Shown: one piece after another, positions 40,011-46,202 of the stretch
Position numbering within the stretch: position 1 is the stretch's first letter
Layout: each line of letters starts with the position of its first letter
NCBI RefSeq assembly: GCF_016916835.1
Contig: NZ_JAFFIX010000036.1
Location: forward strand, 1-50,286
DNA length: 50,286 bases
Reading direction: 5' to 3'
From: Actinacidiphila bryophytorum
GTDB taxonomy: Bacteria > Actinomycetota > Actinomycetes > Streptomycetales > Streptomycetaceae
Notes under the pieces: model-generated
Database searches by the model: none
Told to the model about the DNA's origin: nothing
What the model saw: only the letters and a program-made list of their open reading frames with translations
Position numbers and translations under genes: made by a program

Positions 40011-40732
40011 TGGCCGACCCGTCAGGAACATCCGCACCGCCCGCCCCGGTCCCCACCCGCACAGAGGAGGCCGCCACCCCCGCGGGCCCCGCCCGGATCA
40101 CCTGGTACGGAGCGAGCCGCCCGCGCAGCGTGCTCGCCCTGGGGCACGGCGCCGGCGGCGGCATCGAGGCGCTGGACCTGGTCGCGCTGGCCGCCGAGCT
40201 GCCCGCGGCCGGTGTGGTCGTCGCCCTGGTGGAGCAGCCCTGGCGGGTCGCGGGCCGCAAGCTCGCCCCCGCGCCCGCCACCCTCGACGCCGGCTGGACC
40301 GCCCTGTGGCCCGCGCTGGCGGAACCCGGCCTGCCGGTCGTCGCGGGCGGCCGCAGCGCCGGCGCCCGGGTGGCCTGCCGCACGGCCGGGAAGCTGGGCG
40401 CCGCCGCCGTCCTGGCGCTGGCATTCCCGCTGCACCCGCCGGGCCGCCCTGCCTCCTCCCGGGCGGCCGAGCTGACCGCCGCCGCGGCAGCGGTGCCGCT
40501 GCTGACCGTGCAGGGCGGGCACGACCCCTTCGGCCGCCCCGCCGAATTCCCGCCGGGCCACGAGCCGGTGGAGGTGCCGCAGGCCGACCACGGCTTCGGT
40601 GTGCCCAAGCGGGCCGACATCACCGTGCAGCAGGCGCTCGCGGTGCTCACCGGGGCTGTCGCCGACTGGCTGGCGGGCCTGGGGCACGCGGCCCCGCGGG
40701 CGGCGGCCACCGCCCGTACGCCCCGGGAATGA
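40010..40732 (+). CDS. Alpha/beta-hydrolase (TEX30/KANL3-like)
   Basis: A 240-residue alpha/beta-hydrolase. The nucleophile elbow GGRSAGARVA near residue 117 holds the serine; the acid and histidine are likely in GGHDPFG (near 172) and QADHGFGV (near 197). The GHGAGGG near residue 45 is a typical oxyanion element of the KANL3/TEX30 group. Substrate unknown. Its start overlaps the SRAP stop (TGATG), so both are translated together. Its last codons overlap the -35 element of the sigR promoter. Confidence 0.83.
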   Translation: MADPSGTSAPPAPVPTRTEEAATPAGPARITWYGASRPRSVLALGHGAGGGIEALDLVALAAELPAAGVVVALVEQPWRVAGRKLAPAPATLDAGWTALWPALAEPGLPVVAGGRSAGARVACRTAGKLGAAAVLALAFPLHPPGRPASSRAAELTAAAAAVPLLTVQGGHDPFGRPAEFPPGHEPVEVPQADHGFGVPKRADITVQQALAVLTGAVADWLAGLGHAAPRAAATARTPRE

Positions 40733-40751
40733 CCACCGGGGCGGCAGCGTT
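40725..40751 (+). promoter_or_regulatory. SigR-dependent promoter of sigR
   Basis: GGGAAT (40725-40730), 18-nt spacer, GTT (40749-40751): exact SigR consensus. This corresponds to the autoregulatory promoter known upstream of sigR in S. coelicolor. Transcription would begin near 40757 and include the longer sigR reading frame. Confidence 0.85.
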
Positions 40752-40788
40752 GTGCGAGGCGGAAGACGCAAGAAGCCAGTGACGACGC

Positions 40789-40812
40789 TTTGGCGATTTG
40801 GCGATTTGGCGA
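40789..40812 (+). repeat. Three tandem copies of TTTGGCGA in the sigR leader
   Basis: An 8-bp unit repeated exactly three times just before the start of the long SigR form. It lies in the untranslated leader of the SigR-dependent transcript; a TTG inside it (40790) is in frame with sigR. Confidence 0.75.
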
Positions 40813-40825
40813 GAGAGGCATCCGC

Positions 40826-41692
40826 ATGGTTTCAGCCGCATGCCGGCCCCGGGCCGAGGCAACCGCCCAGCAGGCGGCAGCCGCGCCGTTCGTGAACTGG
40901 GCCGACTGGCCCGTCGCGGGCGACGGCAAGGACGCAGGCAAGGGTGGACCAGGCGCGTCACTCGCCAGTGCAATATCCTCCGAGACGAGCGTGTCCGCTT
41001 TGGGGCTCGCTGGCGTTTCTGAGGAGGTGGGTCCGGTCACCGGCACCGACGACAGCACGGCGGAAACCGCGGGTGCGTCCGGTCAGGTATCGCAGGAGAG
41101 CAGCGCGGAGCGCACCGAGCGTTTCGAGCGGGACGCCCTCGGGTTCCTCGACCAGATGTACTCGGCCGCGCTGCGGATGACCCGCAATCCGGCCGACGCG
41201 GAGGACCTGGTGCAGGAGACGTACGCGAAGGCGTACGCGTCCTTCCACCAGTTCCGTGAGGGCACCAATCTGAAGGCCTGGCTCTACCGCATCCTCACCA
41301 ACAGCTTCATCAACTCCTACCGCAAGAAGCAGCGTGAACCGCTGCGCAGCGGTTCCGAGGACATCGAGGACTGGCAGCTCGCCAGGGCCGAGTCGCACAT
41401 GTCGACCGGACTGCGGTCGGCCGAGGCGCAGGCGCTGGACCACCTGCCCGACTCGGACGTGAAGGCGGCGCTGCAGGCGATCCCGGAGGAATTCCGCATC
41501 GCGGTGTATCTCGCGGACGTCGAGGGCTTTGCCTACAAGGAGATCGCGGACATCATGGGAACGCCCATCGGCACGGTGATGTCCCGACTGCACCGCGGGC
41601 GTCGGCAGCTGCGCGACCTGCTGGAGGACTACGCCCGTGACCGCGGGCTGGTCCCGGCGGGCGCGGGAAGTGAGAAGGGCGCGGATTCATGA
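40826..41692 (+). CDS. sigR: ECF sigma factor SigR (long form SigR')
   Basis: The thiol-oxidative-stress sigma factor. From ATG 40826 (GAGAGAGG 7 nt upstream) the product is 288 residues; from the internal GTG 41027 it is 221. Region 2 (FLDQMYSAALRMTRNPADAEDLVQETYAKAY..., near residues 107-150 of the long form) and region 4 (FRIAVYLADVEGFAYKEIADIMGTPIGTVMSRLHRGR) are intact. In S. coelicolor the long unstable form is made only from the SigR promoter and gives positive feedback limited by ClpP degradation; here the extension is 67 residues (reported as 55 there). The stop overlaps the rsrA start (ATGA). SigR directs mycothiol, thioredoxin and mycoredoxin genes; mrx1 in this window is one. Confidence 0.95.
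   Translation: MVSAACRPRAEATAQQAAAAPFVNWADWPVAGDGKDAGKGGPGASLASAISSETSVSALGLAGVSEEVGPVTGTDDSTAETAGASGQVSQESSAERTERFERDALGFLDQMYSAALRMTRNPADAEDLVQETYAKAYASFHQFREGTNLKAWLYRILTNSFINSYRKKQREPLRSGSEDIEDWQLARAESHMSTGLRSAEAQALDHLPDSDVKAALQAIPEEFRIAVYLADVEGFAYKEIADIMGTPIGTVMSRLHRGRRQLRDLLEDYARDRGLVPAGAGSEKGADS
41021..41029 (+). promoter_or_regulatory. Internal start of the short SigR form
   Basis: GAGGAG (41021-41026) directly abuts GTG 41027, which begins VGPVTGTD. The lack of a spacer makes the exact initiation codon uncertain, but the conserved sigma-factor core begins shortly after. Confidence 0.6.
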
Positions 41693-41973
41693 GTTGCGGC
41701 AACGCGCATGAGACGGACTGCTCGGAGGTGCTGGGCCACCTCTACGAATATCTCGACAACGAGATGTCCGATGACGCATGTACGAAATTCAGGCAGCACT
41801 TCGACGAGTGCCACCCCTGCCTGGAGAAGTACGGGCTCGAACAGGCCGTGAAGAAGCTGGTCAAGCGGTGCTGCGGGTCCGACGACGTACCGACCGACCT
41901 GCGGTCGAAGGTCATGATGCGGATCGAGATGATCCGCGAGGGCGAGTCGTCGGCCGCCGAGCCGGCCTCCTAG
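41689..41973 (+). CDS. rsrA: Zinc redox-sensing anti-sigma factor RsrA
   Basis: A 94-residue ZAS-family anti-sigma factor. The HxxxCxxC motif is H37-C41-C44 and the further key cysteine is C11; C3, H7 and C31 are also present, matching the S. coelicolor positions. Reduced, zinc-bound RsrA holds SigR; oxidation forms a disulfide and frees it. The ATG overlaps the sigR stop by 4 nt, ensuring equal synthesis. A perfect 10-bp hairpin at 42096-42119 ends the unit. Confidence 0.97.
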   Translation: MSCGNAHETDCSEVLGHLYEYLDNEMSDDACTKFRQHFDECHPCLEKYGLEQAVKKLVKRCCGSDDVPTDLRSKVMMRIEMIREGESSAAEPAS

Positions 41974-42095
41974 GCCCTCCCTGCCGGTCGGCCGCCGCGC
42001 CACGGGGCTGTCAAGGCGCTCGTCACGCTGTCGCCCGTACGGGCGTATCGCCGGTGTTCCGCGGTGCCGCGGCGGGCGCCGCCCTATCGTTCTGA

Positions 42096-42119
42096 GCCCC
42101 GGGGGACCTCCCCCGGGGC
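42096..42119 (+). terminator. Terminator hairpin after rsrA
   Basis: GCCCCGGGGG (42096-42105) and CCCCCGGGGC (42110-42119) pair perfectly around ACCT. No other feature is seen in 41974-42257, apart from short unsupported frames. Confidence 0.75.
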
Positions 42120-42257
42120 CAGGGCTCCGATGGGGCCGCGTCCGCCGCGTGCTTGCCGGAGGAGGCCGCTCGCAGTGCCGATGCCGTGCGACGCCGTGTC
42201 CCGCCGCGCGGGCCGCGCAGAATCCTTTCTGCCCCGCCTGTGCCGCGAGCCGCGGCC

Positions 42258-42872
42258 ATGAGCCTCATCACGGCGCTGGTCGCCGCCATGCAGCTCAAGG
42301 ACCCGTACACACGCGGCCACGGCGACCGGGTCGGCCAGGCCAGCGCACTGATCGGCGTCGAACTGCGGCTCGCCGACGACATGGTGGCCGCGCTGCGGCT
42401 GGCCGGCACCCTGCACGACATCGGCAAACTCGGGGTTCCCGGAGGCCTGTTGCGCAAGCCCGGGCCGCTGACCGCCGCCGAGCGGGAGACCGTGCAGCGG
42501 CACCCCGGGCACGGCTACGCGCTGGTGCGCGGCTCCGAAGTGCCCGCGGTGGCCCGGGTGGCCGTACTGCACCACCACGAACGCCTCGACGGCCGCGGCT
42601 ACCCGCACGGCCTGGCCGGGCGGCACATCCCCTGGCCGGCCAGGATCGTCGCCGTGGCCGACGCCCTCGACGCCATGACCTCCACCCGCAGCTACCGGCA
42701 GGCCCGCTCCGTGCCCGCCGCCCTGGCGGAGCTGCGCAGTTGCGAGGGCAGCCAGTTCGACCCGTCCGTGGTCGACGCGCTCGCCCGCGCGCTGGCCCGC
42801 CACCCCTGGCCCCCGCCGCCCCCGCCGCCCGCGCTGTACGCGGTCCGCGGCGGCCGGTCGGCGTCCCTGTAG
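42258..42872 (+). CDS. HD-GYP phosphodiesterase, single domain
   Basis: A 204-residue protein that is essentially only an HD-GYP domain. The HD pair is in GTLHDIGKLG (near residue 54), the later histidines in HHHERLDGRGYPHGL (near 110) with the GYP signature, and DALDAMTSTRSYR near 138. It may hydrolyse cyclic dinucleotides such as c-di-GMP or another phosphodiester. There is no N-terminal sensory or membrane domain in this frame from ATG 42258; an in-frame TTG at 42153 would add 35 low-complexity residues. The C-terminus is Pro-rich. ATG overlaps the end of a short unsupported frame (ATGA). Follows rsrA on the same strand. Confidence 0.83.
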   Translation: MSLITALVAAMQLKDPYTRGHGDRVGQASALIGVELRLADDMVAALRLAGTLHDIGKLGVPGGLLRKPGPLTAAERETVQRHPGHGYALVRGSEVPAVARVAVLHHHERLDGRGYPHGLAGRHIPWPARIVAVADALDAMTSTRSYRQARSVPAALAELRSCEGSQFDPSVVDALARALARHPWPPPPPPPALYAVRGGRSASL

Positions 42873-42878
42873 GCCGTA

Positions 42879-42899
42879 CGGGTGAGTCACACTCACCCG
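42879..42899 (+). terminator. Perfect inverted repeat after the HD-GYP gene
   Basis: CGGGTGAGT and ACTCACCCG pair around CAC, 6 nt after the HD-GYP stop. The stem is short with a 3-nt loop, so an operator for the following gene is an equal possibility. Confidence 0.5.
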
Positions 42900-43038
42900 G
42901 GTGCCCTCACACACCTCACCTGGGCATGGTTGGATGCCCACGGGGATGGCAAGGAGGCAGGGTGAGGGCCGCCGCGGGACGCCGGTGGCCGACGAGCACG
43001 GGGTCGGGCTGAGACAGCGGCCAAAATGTGCAAGGTTG

Positions 43039-43164
43039 GTGTCGTACCGGCCTGTCCGACGGCGTGCGGGCGGTACGAGAAGGGGCCGCACTCAGGTGGT
43101 GCGAGTCCCCCCGGGGGACGTGATCGTGGTGCGGGAAGGCGACGTCCTGGCAGTGATCGGCTGA
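43039..43164 (+). CDS. Possible 41-aa small protein
   Basis: A short frame in the 313-nt gap before the TPR gene. GTG 43039 follows AAGG closely; the C-terminal part, VVRVPPGDVIVVREGDVLAVIG, has strong GC at third positions and looks like beta structure, whereas the first 19 codons are Arg/Gly-rich with weaker codon bias. It ends 21 nt before the TPR gene. It may be a real small protein or leader peptide, or chance. The rest of 42900-43185 shows nothing I can name. Confidence 0.35.
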   Translation: MSYRPVRRRAGGTRRGRTQVVRVPPGDVIVVREGDVLAVIG

Positions 43165-43185
43165 GCGGGCAGGCGGGTAACGACG

Positions 43186-44190
43186 TTGAAGATCTTCGGA
43201 CGAGTGCGGCACCGGCCGTCGCCGACCTGGCGCCAGGCCACCGACCAGGCGTTCTCGCTGATCGACGACGGCCGCTACGACGACGCGGGCGCACTGCTGA
43301 CCCGTGCCGCCGACCTGGAGCCGTGGCTGTCCGAGTCCTGGTACAACCTGGCGCTGCTGCACAAGTTCCGCCACGACTGGGCGCAGGCCAGGATCGCCGG
43401 GCTGCGGGCCGTCGCCCTGCTCGACCGGCCCGTCGGCGCCCCCGACTGGTGGAACCTGGGCATCGCCGCCACCGCGCTCCAGGACTGGCCGCTGGCCCGC
43501 CGCGCCTGGCAGGCGTACGGCCTGCGGATGCCGGCCGGCACCGGCTCGCGCAGCGGCGAGGAGTCCGCGCGGCTCCCGCTGGGCAGCGCGGCCGTACGGC
43601 TCTCGCCCGAGGGCGAGGCCGAGGTCGTGTGGGGCCGCAGGCTCGACCCGGCGCGGGTCGAGGTGCTCTCCATCCCGCTGCCCTCCTCCGGGCGGCGCTG
43701 GGGCGAGGTCGTGCTGCACGACGGGGTGCCGCACGGCGAGCGCGACACCGCCGCCGGGCACGGCGGCGGGTCGGTCTACCCGGTCTTCGACGAGATCGAG
43801 CTGTGGGCGCCCTCACCCGTCCCGACCTGGCTGGTGCTGCTGGAGGCCGACACCCCGGCCGACCGGGACGCGCTGGAACGCCTGGCGGCCGAGGCCGGCT
43901 ATGCCGCGGAGGACTGGTCCTCCTCGGTACGCCTGCTGTGCCGCACCTGCTCCGAGAGCCGGATGCCCACGGACGACGGGACCGCGGCGCGCGACCCGCA
44001 CGACCACGGTGAGCCCGGGCACCCCGGGCATCTCAGCCACCTGAGCGAACACGCTTCGGGTGATCAGTGGTCGCCCGAGCGGGAGTGCGGGGTCGCGGCC
44101 CCTGCGGGCCTGGTCCGAGGCCTTCTCGACGGGTGGGTCGCCGATTCTCCCGCTGCGCGGGCTTGGCGGGACCTGGAAGAAGTTTGCTGA
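43186..44190 (+). CDS. Tetratricopeptide-repeat protein
   Basis: A 334-residue protein. Two or three TPR motifs fill the first 110 residues (AFSLIDDGRYDDAGALLTRA, SWYNLALLHKFRHDWAQARI, DWWNLGIAATALQDWPLARR). The middle part, with WGRRLDPARVEVLSIPLP and WGEVVLHDG, is a beta-rich domain, and two cysteine-containing segments (CRTCSES near 240 and a C-terminal EECGV-like stretch near 295) are separated by a His/Asp/Gly-rich linker. Start TTG 43186 gives MKIFGRVRHRP; ribosome-binding site weak. Cytoplasmic; function unknown. Located upstream of def. Confidence 0.78.
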   Translation: MKIFGRVRHRPSPTWRQATDQAFSLIDDGRYDDAGALLTRAADLEPWLSESWYNLALLHKFRHDWAQARIAGLRAVALLDRPVGAPDWWNLGIAATALQDWPLARRAWQAYGLRMPAGTGSRSGEESARLPLGSAAVRLSPEGEAEVVWGRRLDPARVEVLSIPLPSSGRRWGEVVLHDGVPHGERDTAAGHGGGSVYPVFDEIELWAPSPVPTWLVLLEADTPADRDALERLAAEAGYAAEDWSSSVRLLCRTCSESRMPTDDGTAARDPHDHGEPGHPGHLSHLSEHASGDQWSPERECGVAAPAGLVRGLLDGWVADSPAARAWRDLEEVC

Positions 44191-44255
44191 CCGGGGGTTC
44201 CCCCGACCTGCCCCTTTCCCCGGGTTCCGGGATCTTCTCCCGGTGGTGGGCTGGC

Positions 44256-44355
44256 CGCGCAGTTCCCCGCGCCTCTGAAAGCAGTTCCCCGCGCCTCTGA
44301 AAAACGCTCACCCTGCGAGAAGAGGGCACCCCTCAGGGGCGCGGGGAACTGCGCG
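44256..44355. repeat. Dispersed GC-rich repeat with a 22-bp tandem duplication
   Basis: In the gene-free 44191-44510, a reverse copy of the 20-bp element (44256-44275, one mismatch) and a forward copy (44336-44355) face each other. A 22-bp unit covering most of the first copy is exactly duplicated (44259-44280 and 44281-44302). Facing copies can form a long hairpin and may serve as terminator for the TPR gene. Confidence 0.8.
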
Positions 44356-44510
44356 ACCAGCCCGGGCCGGGGGAAGGCGACATGGCACCGCAGGTGGCAA
44401 TCACCTGAGAGCCCCCGGCCAGGGAAGGTCAGGGAAGCGGGGGGCAGGCCTGCCAGGGGGCCGTACCCTGGACCGATACTCGACCCCCGCCTGGAAGGCG
44501 TACCGCTCAG

Positions 44511-45149
44511 ATGTCCCAGCAGCACACCGAGACCCCCACCACCTCTCCGGAGGAGCTGTTCCTCGACGACGTGACCGACGCGGAGGCCCGTGAGCTGGCT
44601 CACCGGGAGCGCGGCACGGTGCGTCCGATCACCGTCGTGGGCAATCCGGTGCTGCACCGGGAGTGCCAGGACGTCACCGACTTCGGCGACGACCTGCTCG
44701 CCCTCGTGGACGACATGTTCGCCAGCCAGCGCGCGGCCGAGGGCGTCGGGCTCGCGGCGAACCAGATCGGCGTGGACCTGAAGGTCTTCGTCTACGACTG
44801 CCCGGACGACAACGACACCCGGCACGTCGGCGTCGTGTGCAACCCGGTGCTGGACGACCTGCCGGCCGACCAGCGGCACCTGGACGACTCCAACGAGGGC
44901 TGCCTGTCCGTGCCGGGCGCGTACATGGAGACGCCGCGCCCCGACTACGCGGTGGTCCGTGGCCAGGGCCTGAACGGCGAGCCGGTCGTCGTGCGCGGCA
45001 GCGGCTACTTCGCCCGCTGCCTGCAGCACGAGACCGACCACCTCTACGGCCGGCTGTACATCGACCGGCTCTCCAAGCGCGACCGCAAGGACGTCATGCG
45101 CCAGATGGCGGAGGCGACCCCGAAGTTCGCGACCGTGCCCAACGACTAG
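44511..45149 (+). CDS. def: Peptide deformylase
   Basis: A 212-residue peptide deformylase that removes the formyl group from nascent chains. Motif 1 GVGLAANQ (near residue 81), motif 2 EGCLSVP (near 129) with the metal cysteine, and motif 3 QHETDHLYG (near 171) with two histidines and the catalytic glutamate are intact. The 30-residue N-terminal extension is usual in this group. GGAAGG lies 12 nt before ATG 44511. It converges with nrdB, 21 nt apart. Confidence 0.95.
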   Translation: MSQQHTETPTTSPEELFLDDVTDAEARELAHRERGTVRPITVVGNPVLHRECQDVTDFGDDLLALVDDMFASQRAAEGVGLAANQIGVDLKVFVYDCPDDNDTRHVGVVCNPVLDDLPADQRHLDDSNEGCLSVPGAYMETPRPDYAVVRGQGLNGEPVVVRGSGYFARCLQHETDHLYGRLYIDRLSKRDRKDVMRQMAEATPKFATVPND

Positions 45150-45170
45150 GCCGCGCCGGGAGCGTACGGC

Positions 45171-46202
45171 TCAGAAGTCCTCGTCGAGCGCCACCGTGCC
45201 CTCCACCGCCACCTGGTAGGCGGAGGGGCGGCGCTCGAAGAAGTTGGTCAGCTCCTGGACGCCCTGCAACTCCATGAAGGGGAAGGGGTTCTGCGACCCG
45301 TACAGGGCGGGGAAGCCCAGCCGGGCGAGCCGCTGGTCGGCGACGCACTCCAGGTAGGCGCGCATGGACTCGGTGTTCATGCCGGGCAGCCCGTCCCCGC
45401 ACAGGTCCCGGCCGAACTGCAGCTCGGCGTCGACCGCTTCGCGCAGCATGTCGGTGACCTCCTGGCACAGCGCGTCGTCGAAGAGCCCGGGGTCCTCCTT
45501 GCGTACGGTGTCGACCACGTCGAAGGCGAAGCTCATGTGCATCGTCTCGTCCCTGAACACCCAGTTGGTGCCGGTGGCGAGGCCGTGCAGCAGCCCGCGG
45601 GAGCGGAACCAGTAGACGTAGGCGAAGGCGCCGTAGAAGAACAGCCCCTCGATGCAGGCGGCGAAGCAGATGAGGTTGAGCAGGAAGCGGCGGCGGTCCT
45701 CGCGGGTCTCCAGGCGGTCGATCTTCTCGGCGCCCCGCCCGTCGAAGTTGGCCATCCAGCGGAAGCAGAACTGCGCCTTCTCGCGGATCGACGGGATCTC
45801 CTCGACGGCGTCGAAGGCCGCGGCCCGGTCGGCGGGATCGGGCAGGTAGGTGTCGAGCAGCGTCAGGTAGAACTGGACGTGCACGGCCTCCTCGAACAGC
45901 TGGCGGGACAGGTACAGCCGCGCCTCGGGGGAGTTGATGTGCTTGTAGAGGGTGAGCACCAGGTTGTTGGAGACGATCGAGTCGCCGGTGGCGAAGAAGG
46001 CGACCAGCCGGCCGATCATGTGCTGCTCGCCGGGGCTGAGCTTGGCCAGGTCCGCGACGTCGGAGTGCAGGTCCACCTCCTCGACCGTCCAGGTGTTCTT
46101 GATCGCGTCGCGGTAGCGCTCGTAGAAGTCCGGGTAGCGCATGGGCCGCAGGGTCAGTTCGAAGCCCGGGTCGAGCAGGTTCTTCACGGGTGTGCTGGTC
46201 AT
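45171..46202 (-). CDS. nrdB: Class Ia ribonucleotide reductase small subunit
   Basis: A 343-residue NrdB, the radical-generating subunit. The metal ligands are recognisable in FFATGDSIV (Asp), FEEAVHVQFY (Glu, His) and RDETMHMSF (Glu, His); the radical tyrosine is four residues after the first His (HVQFY). Start ATG 46202 overlaps the nrdA stop by one nt (TGATG). In S. coelicolor the operon has a third gene, nrdS; here def lies convergent directly after nrdB, so nrdS is absent at this place. Confidence 0.95.
   Translation of the reverse strand: MTSTPVKNLLDPGFELTLRPMRYPDFYERYRDAIKNTWTVEEVDLHSDVADLAKLSPGEQHMIGRLVAFFATGDSIVSNNLVLTLYKHINSPEARLYLSRQLFEEAVHVQFYLTLLDTYLPDPADRAAAFDAVEEIPSIREKAQFCFRWMANFDGRGAEKIDRLETREDRRRFLLNLICFAACIEGLFFYGAFAYVYWFRSRGLLHGLATGTNWVFRDETMHMSFAFDVVDTVRKEDPGLFDDALCQEVTDMLREAVDAELQFGRDLCGDGLPGMNTESMRAYLECVADQRLARLGFPALYGSQNPFPFMELQGVQELTNFFERRPSAYQVAVEGTVALDEDF

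Noticed and set aside
42064..42261. 65-codon frame ending in an ATGA overlap with the HD-GYP gene
   Set aside because: It runs through the rsrA terminator hairpin and encodes Pro/Arg-rich sequence without a ribosome-binding site at a sensible distance; only the overlap favoured it.
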